A stretch of 64,000 nt of DNA from Lepidostoma basale (GCA_022606425.2 JAHDVF020000881.1:186001-250000); one strand, 5' to 3'. Positions 11,071 through 20,979 are shown, counted from the first letter of the stretch. Notes: a model not told the origin generated them from the sequence alone. A program made the numbers and translations.

Positions 11071-11625
11071 TGCCACACTTTTCATTCCCACTTTTTACCA
11101 CACTTTTTTTTCTGACATATTTCTCTCGCTTCCTCAACATTCATATATCATGTTATGCACGCGCGTCCATTTCTCTGAATTCTCACGTGGCCGACATTCA
11201 ATATTTGATTTATTTGATCGTGCCACGTTCACCATCGTAAACATATATATTTTTTAGTATTCTTTCTTCATTCGTTCTTTCCATGTGTCGAAAAAATCTT
11301 AATGATCCTTTCATTATTTCGTTTATAACACCATCATTCGCACCGCATTCACCTCGTATATTTTCATTCGACACTCTATCATACACAGAGTATCCATACA
11401 TTCGTCAAAGAGATCTCATTTATTTTGCACTTATTCTACATTCATCCTTCTTTTGCCAGTTCCATGCTTTGCTTCCATACATAAGGGTCGGTACAAGAAC
11501 ACCATTGTGCACTGTAATTTTAGTTTTTTGGATAGGTTTTTGTTTTCGATGACAACTTTAAGTGCACCATTCACTTTGTTGCCTGCCCCAACCGTTCATT
11601 CAATATCCCTCTCCATCTCCATTAT
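11071..11625 (-). pseudogene. RTE-like family A fragment
   Basis: Minus-strand coding relic covering the segment from ..GAGNKVNGALKVV (near 11600) to the terminal AYP region. Recognisable blocks are MYGYSVYDRVSNENIRGECG, MKGSLRFF and HMERTNEERILKNIY. Its 3' tail is lost and partly replaced by a local duplication of the CCACACTTTTC block (11071-11110). Several frame breaks are present. Confidence 0.85.
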
Positions 11626-12099
11626 AGTATTTTACATAAATTAAATCCTAGTAAAACCACTAAACAATCGTGTTAAATAAATGTCTATAGAGATATCCAC
11701 TTCTTTGTAGTGGCTAAAATTCAAACATAGCTATTACTCCAACTAATTACTAAAATTATATATCGCAGTCCTTTCATTGGCAAACTAATTAAATTTCAAT
11801 AATTCATGTGCTGTTAACATTCATGAGTGTGACGGCTAAACCATCATATAATATATAAAATACAACTTCAATCAGAATTTTCTCATTAACATTCAATTAA
11901 GCCGGTAGAGAGAAAATTAAAATAATGATTTCGAATTTTACTTTTCAATAAATTTATTATTATTATTTATGAGGAAAAGTTTGCAAAATCACAGATATGA
12001 ATTCAAACTTTTTTTTTACTGACAGAAGACTGCTTAGTTTAGAAAAATAAACCAATAAACTTATGAATAAACGAATCACATGTAAATTAACAATTTCTA
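11626..12099. other. AT-rich DNA without recognised features
   Basis: No coding or repeat signal recognised beyond short A/T runs. Confidence 0.5.
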
Positions 12100-12608
12100 A
12101 AACTAACTGACCATCACGCCGTCTGAAAGAAAGAAAGAATGGACTGGAACATTTTTCTTTCCTGACATATTTTTTCTCGCTTACTCAACATTCATACAAC
12201 GTGTCATGCACGCGCATCGATTTCTCTGACTCCTCACGTGGCCGACATTAAATATTTGATTTACGAGTATTTGATCGTGCTACGTTTTCCTTGGTCTTCC
12301 TCTATTTCTATTTCCATTTAAATCGTTAAAATATATATTTTTTACCATTCTTTCTTCATTCATTCTTTCCATGTGTTCAAACCATTTTGTTGATCCTTTC
12401 ATTATTTTGTTTATAACACAACCATTCGCACCGCATTCACTTCTTATATTTTCATGTGACACTCTATCATACAAAGAGTATCACAAATTCGTCTAAGAGA
12501 TCTCATTTCTACTGCATTTATTCTACTTTCATCCTTCTTTTGCCAGTTCCATGCTTCGCTTCCATAAATAAAGGTCGCTACAAGAACAGTATTGTGCACT
12601 GCCATTTA
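12100..12608 (-). pseudogene. RTE-like family A fragment
   Basis: Runs on the minus strand from the MAVHNGVL region (about 12608) to a damaged CATCACGCCGTC end. Blocks include YDRVSHENIRSECGANG, MKGSTKWFEHMERMNEERM and RNRGRPRKT. Part of the terminal PFGETA block is deleted. The 3' tail is short (AACTGACC). Confidence 0.85.
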
Positions 12609-12689
12609 TAACAATTTCTTTATTGGCATACAATTTATAACAATTACAAAGATATGTGTTTCAATGAAGTAAATGATTTATATTGTATG

Positions 12690-12998
12690 CTTAATTCACT
12701 TATAATGAAAGGTACATTGAGATGGTTTGGACACATGTAAAGAATTAATGAAGAAAGAAAATTGAAATTCACGATGTAAATAGAACTAGAAGAAACATTA
12801 GATCGAGGAAAATGTAGCACAATCAAATAAATAAAATAAATTATATCAGCCACGTGAGTAGTCGGAGAAATTGACGTGTGTGCATGACACGAAGTATGAA
12901 TTTTGAGGAATCGAGAGAAGTATGTCAGAAAATAACAATGCGACGGTCTATTATTTTTTCGGCGAGACAGCGTGATGGTAAGTTTATTAGTTAGTTTA
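12690..12998 (+). pseudogene. RTE-like family A fragment
   Basis: Starts in the MKGTLRWFGHM block (12711-12740) and ends with GACAGCGTGATGG and a decayed GTTA tail at 12980-12998. In-frame stops and indels are frequent. A long antisense frame across this region (12644-13231) is not a gene. Confidence 0.8.
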
Positions 12999-13714
12999 CT
13001 ATTGCTTTTTTTTTTAATAAATATGTTGTAGAATAAGTATGTTTTTTCGAAAGTGGAAAAAGGAATAGGTTTAAAGAAAGCACGGCAATAAAAATATAAA
13101 AAAAATATATATATTTCTAAGAAAATTTTGTAACCGTTAAAAGACTTATAGGTCAAACTGTAGCTAGGAAAATATAAAAACGAGTCATTTAAAAAAGCAC
13201 TTAACTTAACGACTCTACGAAACCGCTGCAAGAGAAAATAACTCGAAGTGTTTCACAAAAACCATTCGTCGTTACAAAATTTCCAATACATTTAGTTATA
13301 ATGTTAGAAGATCCTAGAAGTAGAAGCAATTCATTACATATATTTTTAACAATCATATTTATAAAAGCTCCGCTTTAATTCACAGTGGAAAAAATATTTT
13401 TTTATACATATAACCCATTACAAATATTTGGATAACATAAACAAATTATTATACTTAAACATATAACAAATATTTGGAAAGCTTAAAAATACAACCTTAT
13501 ACATATTCATAATTCTCAATTATGTAAAATTCCGTGAATGAAAACTTCTGTTTTTAAGAGTTTTATTTTATAATTTATGAAGATATAAAAATAAATGTTA
13601 AAAATTTAAATTTAGTTAAAAATATATTTTATTAATTTTTAATTTTTATTTTCATTGCTGAATGAATTTCTAACATGAAATTTCAAATATCAAAATTATT
13701 TATATTATTGAAAT
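12999..13714. other. AT-rich DNA without recognised features
   Basis: Very AT-rich with A-runs and T-runs. No repeat shared with other parts of the window was recognised. Confidence 0.5.
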
Positions 13715-13835
13715 GGCATTATTAGTCTTGTTAAGGCATTATGAAATGTCGCATTCGATTTGATTAGAAAATTGTTGCCTTCACAAGGCGAAACATATCA
13801 GTCCCACTAAGCAGTATGAAAATTCCAAGAAAAAG
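13715..13835. repeat. Family G foldback, degraded
   Basis: A left half (TTAAGGCATTATGAAATG) and a right half (TTGCCTTCACAAGGCGAAACATATC) are inverted with respect to each other. The central core and the self-complementary hexamer are mutated (ACATAT). Confidence 0.5.
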
Positions 13836-13939
13836 AACTTTTGAATTGCTCATAGGTAATTAATTAATAAATTTTGACATCAACTGAAACATTAATTTAC
13901 ACAGATGAATCAATTGATAAAATTTATTTCATTAAAAAA

Positions 13940-14310
13940 ATATTTTGAAAAGTGGCTCCATCGCCGAATGCTCAGAGTTCCCTGGACAGACATGGTTACC
14001 AATACCAAAGTCCTGAGGCGAGCTAGAGATGACAGGGAACTGTTATCAACTATCAAGGTTCGAAAGATCTCATATCGTCATATACTGCGTGGAGAAAGCT
14101 ACCACCTTCTCCAACTGATATTGGAGGGGAAAATTGAGGGACGCCGAGGGCCCGGAAGGAAACAAATGTCCTGGCAGCGAAACGTGAGGTAGTGGACCAG
14201 CATCCGAAGTGTGGATGAGCTGTTCCGAGTGGTGCAGGACGGGGACAGGTTTGTCGAGGTGATCGCCAACGTTGGGGGGACCCGACAGGGCACTTGAAGA
14301 AGAAGAAAGG
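13940..14310 (+). pseudogene. Non-LTR retrotransposon 3' end, family R copy 1
   Basis: The plus frame from about 13935 reads EKWLHRRMLRVPWTDMVTN, then VLRRARDDRELLSTIK, HILRGESYHLLQLILEGKIE, GRRGPGRKQMSWQRNV, a stop at 14190-14192, and WTSIRSVDELFRVVQDGDRF. This is the long post-RT tail common to several insect non-LTR families (family knowledge). It ends in GAAGAAGAAG at 14296-14306. Apart from the stop, the frame is well kept, so it is relatively young. A relative lies at 53440-53880 (minus). Confidence 0.8.
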
Positions 14311-14694
14311 TTTTTAATCAATTGATGAAATTTATTTCCTTAAAAAACAAAATATCTTAAATCAAATGTGTCCTCTTGTCACAAAGAGTCTTATTCAGAA
14401 TGTATAATGGGGGTTTTAGACGTCTCCTATTTCCAGCCCTGGCAGCCTTTATGAGGGTTCGGCAAGAACTTGTTGCGACAGAATTCTCACGCGAATTTGC
14501 GGCTTTCACGGCATTTATACGTCGGCTGTATCGGAAAAACGTCAATTGCTGTTTTACTCGCTATAAAATGGCGAAGATTTAATAAAACAATGAAGGAATG
14601 TTGAAATGTTTCCGCTTTAATATCTGTTCGCTAAGCAACGGCGACAGCGGTACACCAATTTAAATTATATGAAAATCCAAATAAAAGATTAAAA
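14311..14694. other. Single-copy DNA, GC-richer island
   Basis: About 14370-14580 has fewer A/T runs and a 68-codon open frame (14376-14582) rich in Arg and Phe. No known domain was recognised and coding status is unproven. Confidence 0.3.
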
Positions 14695-15110
14695 ATTAAT
14701 TGTATCTCAATAGAGACGAAGATGTAAATTATTTTTTGGAAACCGAATATGGTGGTCGAGGCATTTACAGGACTTATGACCTGTCATTGGTTGGGTGAAG
14801 CGATCGCTTTATGTAATACAACATTCCCCATTTCGCCCTTCTTACGACCACCACGTCTGACAAATTTTTGAAAGATGTATATATGCTACTATGTTTAGGA
14901 ACACTTCACATATTTTTGTTCAATATACAGAATTGTCAGACGTGGTGGTCGTAAGAAGGGCGGAATAGGGAATGTTTTTAACCTAAAGCGATCGCTTATC
15001 CCAACCAATGACAGGTCATAAGTGCTGTTAACGCCTCGACTACCATATTTTGTTTCCAAAAAAAAAACAATTTACATCTTCGTCTCTATTGAGATACAAT
15101 TAATCCTTAA
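14695..15110. mobile_element. Palindromic element family N, complete copy
   Basis: Arms of roughly 190 bases are inverted: ATTAATTGTATCTCAATAGA at the left and its complement at the right end. Between them are GTGGTCGAGGC, AACCAATGACAGG (reversed on the left), AAGCGATCGCTT-like and GGTCGTAAGAAGGGCGGAAT blocks. The centre is about 70 bases. Long near-perfect arms and no coding capacity fit a foldback-type or MITE-like DNA element. Copies at 37090-37505 (complete) and 8955-9205 (half) define the family. Confidence 0.8.
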
Positions 15111-15189
15111 AAAAAGTATTGAAAAACTATTAATGATCCAAAGAACCATGGAAAGAGCCATTATAAGCCTTAGAGACAGATAATTTATT

Positions 15190-15375
15190 GGAATGAAAAC
15201 ATCTATTTTCTAGAAGTATTATTATATTTTAAGTGAATGACATATTTCACCTGTCTAAAGCATTATCAAAGACATTATCACAAAGGGGTCAGTTAATAAC
15301 CGTGTCACCAGTCTGTCGATGCCAGCAAACCTGGTGAAACCGGTCGCACTGAAAAGTGGAGGATATACACTTTGG
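15190..15375. repeat. Family G (minus) joined to family L (plus)
   Basis: A family G arm (15190-15290: GAATGACATATTTCACCTGTCTAAAGCATTATC) is followed by a family L core (15305-15345: CAGTCTGTCGATGCCAGC then CTGGTGAAACCGGTCGC). The family L stem is nearly intact. Both end at AAAGTGGAGG. It may be a composite or two insertions side by side. Confidence 0.55.
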
Positions 15376-15410
15376 AAATTGAAAAATAACGCTGTTTATA
15401 ACTAATTAAC

Positions 15411-15702
15411 TAAAGTAATTAACCATCACGCCATTTCCCCGGAGGAGTAGGCAGAGTGAATGGATCGCCACAATGCTATGTCCTGACATACCTCTCGGGC
15501 TTCCTCTACATTCATACATCGTACCATGCACGCACGTCGAATATTCCGACTACGAATGTGGCCGCCTTTTAGTAATTGATTAATTTGGTCATGCCATATT
15601 TTCCTCGGTCGTCCTCGGCTTCTTTTTCCACTTACGCTGCTTGTGTACAACTTTTGAACCATTATACTCTCATCCGTTCGTTCCATATGTCCAAACCATC
15701 TG
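15411..15702 (-). pseudogene. RTE-like family A, divergent subfamily fragment
   Basis: A minus frame of 86 codons (15686-15426) reads MERTDESIMVQKLY, then RSRGRPRKIWHDQINQLL, IRRACMVRCMNVEEAREVCQ and ending LWRSIHSAYSSGEMA. It shares the last third of family A but belongs to a different subfamily (CQD.ALWRSI rather than CQERKVWQSI), as do 47420-47746 and 56320-56555. It has an ATTAACC tail with little of the GTTA run. Confidence 0.85.
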
Positions 15703-15910
15703 TCATATTATCAAAATATTAAATAACACATGTTTCGGAGGAGACCTCCATCTTCATGTGTAAATATATCAGTATATATTTAAACCTTAAGATGGAGTTC
15801 TCCTCCGAAACATGTCGAGTTATTTAATATTTAAGTGTATAATACACAACTTTATTTTTTAATTTCCAAAGTGTATTACAATGGAATTCCACAGTGTTAA
15901 TGCCTAAACT
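15703..15910. repeat. Foldback family H1 copy, hammerhead-like halves degraded
   Basis: Two inverted motifs, GGAGGAGACCTCC (left) and GGAGTTCTCC (right), each sit next to GAAACATGT. The ends read TTATTTAATATT. The core is CTTAAGA at the right and ATGAAGA at the left, so both are defective. The flank TTAATTTCCAAAGTGTATTACAATGGAATTCCACAGTG is shared with 30940 and 58250 and marks the family end. Confidence 0.65.
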
Positions 15911-16539
15911 TTCCATAAAAAGTGGAAGTAGTTGTAAAACATCATTTTATTTTATTACTATTTAAAATGAACTAACATCAAGAGATAATAACAAAATAAT
16001 TTGATTATCTTTAAATAAAGTTAGTGTTATGATGAAAAAAAAACTTATAATGGTTTAATGCTTTAAAAAAATTCAAGGAAGGCCCATTAATTTATCAGTT
16101 TTTGCATTGAAAATATAACGCTTAACAATTTTGAAGGGTCGTCGGTATTCTTTGTCAGTTTATGGGAAGAATAAATAGAGGGACAAGAGAATATTTTTCA
16201 TTCTCCCTTAGCGTGACGGAGGAGGCTTGCGCGGGCAATTAGGGCGCGAAGCCCCCCGTCCCGCCGGTGATAACTTATTTAAGGATCTCTCCATAAATTG
16301 TTCTTTTGCCGAAACCCATCTTAAAATAACGACCGTCCATCGAATTGAATTTTCAACGCATTGTGAAAATGTTCATTTTTCAAATACGGAAAAATTTTGG
16401 CTTCAATTAGCCCCTTAGTAATAAAATTGTTTTATTGAAATTCTCGCGGTTTGTTAAAATATTATCAAAATACGTATAATTCAGAACGTATATACGTATA
16501 ATTCAGAATAAAAAAAACGATATTTTTATATTCTTATTT
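15911..16539. other. Single-copy DNA with one GC island
   Basis: A short GC-rich patch at 16210-16270 lies in AT-rich DNA. A 63-codon frame at 16227-16418 is judged to be chance. No repeat was recognised. Confidence 0.4.
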
Positions 16540-16735
16540 TTCTTTTTTATACACTTTGTATATACAACACTTATATTTAAAAAAAATTAAATTATATACC
16601 TAGACATGTTTCGGACAAACAGTGTGTCTTCAGTAAAGAAACATTTAAAAAAATCTATCTTTACTGAAGAAGGACTGTTTGTCCAAAACAGGTCTATATA
16701 ATTTTATTTTTTTAATATGAGTGTTGTATATACAT
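16540..16735. repeat. Foldback family E copy 1
   Basis: Ends carry ACTTTGTATATACAACAC (16553-16570) and the inverted TGTTGTATATACAT (16722-16735). Inside are two inverted halves with GACATGTTTCGGACAAACAG and CTGTTTGTCC. The stem and core are mutated (CTGAAGAAGGACTG at right, GTCC AAAACAGG). Better copies are at 19020-19330 and 38222-38460. Confidence 0.65.
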
Positions 16736-17084
16736 GGGTTCAAGCCTGGACACGACCAGATTCCTTCTTCATAATAATGAGCTATTTTCTGCTCATATTG
16801 AAGATTGTAAAATAAATTCTAATATCATTGATTTAAATCTTTGGTATTAGTCTTTAAAAAAAAAAAAAAAAGTATGGCGTATATAGAAGATAATTTTTTA
16901 TTTGCTTCTTCCACTTTTTTTCGTCTATGTTTATGCGACAAACTCATGTCATAACAGTGATTCAAATTTAATCTATTTATCTTTTATTTATTAAAATTTA
17001 CATAATTTTTTTAAATATTAATTTTGTAAAAAAATATGTTTACTACCCCTGACCTGTGTGTATATAAATGAGTGAGTTTATAAC
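16736..17084. other. AT-rich DNA without recognised features
   Basis: Contains a poly-A run near 16855-16871 and AT-rich sequence. No feature recognised. Confidence 0.5.
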
Positions 17085-17238
17085 AGTATCACCAGTCTGT
17101 CGATACCAGCGAGCCTGGCGAAACCGGTCGCGGTCGAAATAAACACAAAAGTGGAAGTTGTTCAAAAACATCGTTTATTTTAATTATTATTTAAAATGAA
17201 CTTCCATCAAGAGATTTCAGTAAAATCATTAGATTATC
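17085..17238 (+). repeat. Family L repeat copy
   Basis: Contains the ribozyme-like core at 17097-17129, then AAAAGTGGAAGTTG and GAACTTCCATCAAGAGATTT up to 17238, where a family A fragment begins. The same order is seen at 48440-48600. The family is short and non-coding. Confidence 0.65.
17097..17129 (+). ncRNA. Hammerhead-like motif, family L
   Basis: CTGTCGAT (A6 changed to T) precedes a stem-loop (CCAGC/CCTGG), GAAAC and the self-complementary ACCGGT followed by C. The flanks ACCAGT and GCGGT can pair with one bulged base. It is part of a repeat (17085-17238) whose downstream part, GTCGAAATAAA.A.AAAAGTGGAA, is also found at 48485-48515. Confidence 0.4.
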
Positions 17239-17467
17239 TTAAAAAATTATGTGTAAACGACGTGAATGGAGCTAGACATCGAGGTAGGCCGAGTATAACG
17301 TGGCAAGATCAAATCAATCAAATATTAAATATAGATCCGGATTTGGAGGAATCAACGTGCGTGCATGATACGATGTATGAATGTAGAGGAAGCGAGAGAA
17401 ATATGCCGAGACAAATACATTTTTCTGCCTTCTTCTCCGACTGATGGCGAGATGGTTAGTTAGTTAG
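17239..17467 (+). pseudogene. RTE-like family A 3' fragment
   Basis: Plus frame encodes LCVNDVNGARHRGRPSITW and HDQINQ-like QDQINQILN, then loses frame before the CMN block, and ends GGCGAGATGGTTAGTTAGTT. It is 5'-truncated inside the KKLYVNDVNG block and retains a three-unit GTTA tail. Confidence 0.85.
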
Positions 17468-17502
17468 TTCCATCCTGTTTTTTTTTCAAATCCTTCTTCT
17501 TC

Positions 17503-17790
17503 TTCTTCTTTTAATAGATCTGACGATCTGTGACACAGAAATCATATCTCGTCGGATGATGAGATCCAGCTGTCCCTCCATCTCTTAGGCGGTCTTCCAG
17601 GTGGGCGGTGTCCGGATGGGATTTCATAATCGGCTGTATATGCGAGTCTGTCACCATCCATTCGGGCTACATGGTCCCTCCAGTATCTTCTTCTGGATTT
17701 ACTCCACTGAACGATATCCTCTATTTTGCAGGTTTTTTTTATGTCTACGTTGCGGACACGATCTCGGAGGGTTTTTCCAGTAAATTTCCA
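17503..17790 (-). pseudogene. Non-LTR retrotransposon 3' end, family Q copy 1
   Basis: Read on the minus strand it encodes DIVQW-RSRRRYWRDHVARM, then DRLAYTAAYEIPSG and PGRPPKRWRDSWISSS, with stops. This is another post-RT tail type. The 3' tail is (GAA)n, seen as CTTCTTCTTCTT at 17503-17514. Copies at 35985-36195 and 43290-43660 are more than 80% alike by eye. Confidence 0.75.
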
Positions 17791-18295
17791 GTTTCAAATC
17801 CTACATTTGTAAAACACTTTGGTAAGTTTTTCGCTTGGTTACAATTCATTACGTGTTTGTGTATTTTGGTACACTATATGAAACCTGTTAAACGTAAGCC
17901 CCCAAACTTGGATAACTTTATGTAGGTACCGCGGTTTTATTTTAATGGCAGGCAACTCAAATAGCTAGAGTCCTACTTAGCTCCGCAATAAAATGTTTAT
18001 TGCATCAAGATTTCAGGGAAAATTTTATGTTTTGTATTAAAGAGCAATAAGATCATATTATTATACAAGACCGCGTGTAGTGAGCAAAGCGGAAACCTTT
18101 CTTTATCGTTAGATTTAGGTTCACATTAAATACAGACGCCAAATAATTATATTCCTTCTCCTCTGTGGCGTCTTGTAGCCGGCAAATCTTACAATATAAC
18201 GCGTGCTTTAGAGAAAATGTATAAAATATATGGTCGCATCGTAAGCTTACATTGAAATGGTTCTATCTACAAAACGTCGATCCATTTAAAACTAA
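17791..18295. other. Single-copy DNA, no recognised gene
   Basis: No repeat or domain was recognised. The segment is of moderate AT content and could be unique intronic DNA. Confidence 0.4.
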
Positions 18296-18537
18296 TAATT
18301 TATTAAGTATAAATAAGCCAAATAACTAAGTAAACACCACTTTATTATGAGTATATTTATTTGTCTACATGTTTCGAAAGCAATGCTTTCATCTTTAGGA
18401 ACAACAGTATACTCACGGAATATACTGTTGTTCCTGAAGATGAAAGCATTGCTTTCGAAACATGTAGACAAATAAATATACTCATAATAAAGTGGTGTTA
18501 ACTAAGTTATTTGTGCTTATTTATACTTATTGAATAT
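18296..18537. repeat. Foldback family J, long palindrome with hammerhead-like motifs
   Basis: Two arms (about 18296-18409 and 18421-18537) are almost exact inverted copies. Each contains AAGTGGTGTT-type ends, a TATTTATTTGTCTACATG block and one ribozyme-like motif. The right motif (18429-18471) is intact, while the left one has CTAAAGA in place of CTGAAGA. There is no coding capacity. Confidence 0.85.
18429..18471 (+). ncRNA. Hammerhead-like motif, family J, intact core
   Basis: CTGAAGA (18434-18440), one extra T, a six-pair stem GAAAGC/GCTTTC with loop ATT, GAAAC, the self-complementary ACATGT and A as the base at the expected cleavage position. The flanks TTGTTC and GACAA pair with one bulged T. 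All invariant core bases of a hammerhead are present. The extra base before stem II departs from the textbook core. Confidence 0.55.
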
Positions 18538-18879
18538 GTCACCACAAAGTTTAAAACATAAAAAATATTCTTTCTTCACAAAATTAATAATTTATCTATT
18601 AAAAAACTTTTTTTTTAATTTGATTAAAACATAAAGATTTATTCACAAATTTAAGTAATAACGTTTTTTTCTAAATTTGATATTTATTTCCATTAAACAT
18701 AAAGCAAATGTAGTTAAAAGCTCAATATAACGCAAGGACCCATGCAAAGATAAGTGGTCGGTGTGAGTCTAAGATACCGGTTTAAAAAAAATTAGAAATA
18801 AGACGTTGAACCGAATTTGTCTCATCATAGATCGTATAGGTATATTCAAGTGGTAATTGGAAGGACGGGGTAAGGATTT
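18538..18879. other. AT-rich DNA without recognised features
   Basis: No repeat or frame of interest. 18730-18860 is slightly GC-richer. Confidence 0.4.
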
Positions 18880-19018
18880 ACATCATTACCGTATACTTTC
18901 TTAACTAATCTTTCTCCATCCATGCGCTCCTTATGTCCGAACCTACCCAGCGATCCTTTCATAATTTTGTTCATAATACCTTCTTCCGCTCTATATTCCT
19001 TTCTTATATCAGCATTTG
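18880..19018 (-). pseudogene. RTE-like family A, divergent subfamily fragment
   Basis: Minus strand encodes ISNADIRKEYRAEEGIMNKI, then MKGSLGRFGHKERMDGERLV and KKVYGND. The wording matches the subfamily at 47420-47746 (IRKECRTEEGIMNKI). Both ends are truncated. The foldback element at 19020 abuts its 5' side. Confidence 0.75.
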
Positions 19019-19067
19019 AGATTTTTTTATATACTTTGTATATACAACACTTACTTAATTTTTTTTT

Positions 19068-19112
19068 AATATCAGACATGTTTCGGACAACCGGTCCTTC
19101 CTCAGTGATATT
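19068..19112 (-). ncRNA. Hammerhead-like motif, family E, intact
   Basis: On the minus strand: AATATCA, CTGAGGA, one extra A, GGAC-CGGTT-GTCC, GAAAC, ATGT, C, TGATATT. The first and last seven bases pair perfectly as stem I. Stem II has four pairs, and ACATGT gives a two- or three-pair stem III. CUGANGA, GAA and a non-G cleavage base are all present. This matches a type I minimal hammerhead apart from the extra A between A9 and stem II. Cleavage is predicted after C at 19075. Confidence 0.6.
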
Positions 19113-19180
19113 ATAATGATACATATTTAAAAAATTATAAAATTGTTTACAAATATGAACAGTTTTGACAGATGTTATAT

Positions 19181-19224
19181 AATATCACTGAGGAAGGACC
19201 GGTTGTCCAAAACATATCTGATAT
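19181..19224 (+). ncRNA. Hammerhead-like motif, family E, mutated partner
   Basis: Same fold as 19068-19112 but on the plus strand. Stem I ATATCA/TGATAT and core CTGAGGA are kept, but G12 is A (AAAAC) and the palindrome is ACATAT. The G12 change should abolish activity. Confidence 0.5.
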
Positions 19225-19330
19225 GTAATTGATTTTTTTTAAAGTTAGTGATGTATATACAAAGTATATAAAAAAGGAAAAGACAAATAAAACATCTACA
19301 ACACAAAGTATGGCGAACGTAGAAGACATA

Positions 19331-20239
19331 TACATGTGTTGATAGTAATATATTGGTTAGACTGTAAAATATGTATTTCTTCAAAAATAACGTTTCCATA
19401 CTTAAAAGTTAGTATTATTAACATATATAAAATAACTCCAGGTGTTTATAAATAGGTGCCTTCGCTCAATATTCAAAATCTTTTGGCCCCAAACAGTGTC
19501 AAATGCCGCTCTCTGTTCAATTATGTTTATTACTCAAATACAGATGGTCCACCTTAATTATGTTTCTGAAATAACAAATCAAATGTTCCTTACAAAAATG
19601 ACAAAAAAGATTTACTCACCTATGCAAACAGAATACGAGTACTTACAACGTTGTCAATGTAAGTAATCGTCTATCTAAGTGATTTACAATAATTGTTCTT
19701 TGGTTTTGAACGAAAATGAATGTATTTGGAGTCGAGTTCGTTCGGAAATCTCAGAAATTCGTTATCTACACTTTTTGTGGTGAAACAAAAATAAACCCTT
19801 GTAATTTGTTAAAACAGCTATTGCGGTAAACAAGATTTATCGTTTTACCCTTGTTCGGAGCTACGTACAACACCCCATGCATCCTAATTTACGCGCTTAG
19901 AATTATAAATTGCAAATACTCAACACTTCAGTAAAAAGACGTTCATTATTTTATTTATGATTAAAATACGTGTTTTTACGCGATTTAATCTCATTTTATT
20001 TGGTAAAAGATGGCGATACCCTATATTACCATTTTATTTTCTTAATGAAAGGAAATTTATATTTAACCACAGAATTGTTAATTAGAGAACCTACTGGTTT
20101 TACTCGTTACAAATATTTAACAAAAACATTAACTTAAATCAGTATTTATTGATATTTTTTTTATTCTAATACTCGTATTTGATTGCCTTGGCGAAGTAAA
20201 ATTGTCTGTTTCTGAATAAAAGTAAGTAGTTCTGTGATA
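19331..20239. other. Single-copy AT-rich DNA
   Basis: No recognised gene or repeat. Several 60-75 codon frames exist but have no domain and an AT-rich composition. Confidence 0.5.
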
Positions 20240-20810
20240 TGTAGTTCTCACGAGGCCAGATATTTCGTTATGCCGGAGAGGATTAAGAAAAAAATGCTGA
20301 GGTATCTCTACAAGAGGGAATGTGGTAGCTATACGTGGCTCTATCCCACGGCATTTCTTTTGGGAATGCTTCGGACCAACACTGCAGATTCGAAAAGATG
20401 GGCATCTCATAACCCATTTCTTTAGTTTACACAGAGGATATTTCGAGAACTCGGCCGTGCTGCAGGGTGTTCGGTTTTTTGGCCCTGATAGATATCTCTG
20501 ACAGCGACCGCATAGATTATTTTACCTACCGGCCGCCAGAATCAACCAGCCTCTAGTGACACCGGTGGGAAGAGGAATAAATCTGCTGAACCCGGTTACT
20601 TTGGAGATCAAAGTCTTTCGTATTAGTGAAATTACGTTCAGAAGGCAAATACCTTATACATAATCTTGACTTTGGAGAGTATCTTGTCTTCTTACTGTCG
20701 AACCATCTCTTTTGCGTTTCTGGTATTATACTTTATACTTTAAAACTTAATTTTGTTATGTCTATTGATGAAATTAACTGATTTGATTTGATTAAACAAA
20801 AATAGAAGAA
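20240..20810 (+). pseudogene. Non-LTR (CR1/jockey-like) 3' end with TTGAT tail
   Basis: Plus-strand translation gives KKMLRYLYKRECGSYTWLYP followed by TAFLLGMLRTN, matching the LRYL..R..Y-WLYPT-F..G block after the RT of CR1/jockey-type proteins (family knowledge). Stops follow (20423 and further). The element then runs through a GC-richer 3' part to a GATTTGATTTGATT tail at 20781-20794, a pentamer tail of the kind CR1-like elements carry. Confidence 0.6.
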
Positions 20811-20979
20811 ATATCAGATGATAATAAAGAGCTACTGAAACCGGTCGAAGAACTCAACTAAACATAAATTATAAAGGAAATTTTTAAATACATATTATTT
20901 AATTTCCATTATAAACATAATATTATGTTAATATTGTTTTTTTAACAATGAAGATCACTTTTGAATAAATATATAAGTG

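Larger units (their letters stand above)
19020..19330. repeat. Foldback family E copy 2, best preserved
   Basis: Terminal ACTTTGTATATACAACAC (19033-19050) and its inverse near 19252-19268 enclose two inverted ribozyme-like motifs (19068-19112 minus; 19181-19224 plus) around an AT-rich centre. A tail GACAAATAAAACATCTACAACACAAAGTATGGCGAACGTAGAAG, also seen at 38412-38455, follows the right end. The mariner at 34255 is inserted in another copy. Confidence 0.75.

Noticed and set aside
12644..13231. 195-codon open frame on the minus strand
   Set aside because: Half of it is the antisense of a family A relic and the rest is AT-rich DNA coding mainly for Phe, Tyr, Ile and Lys. No domain.
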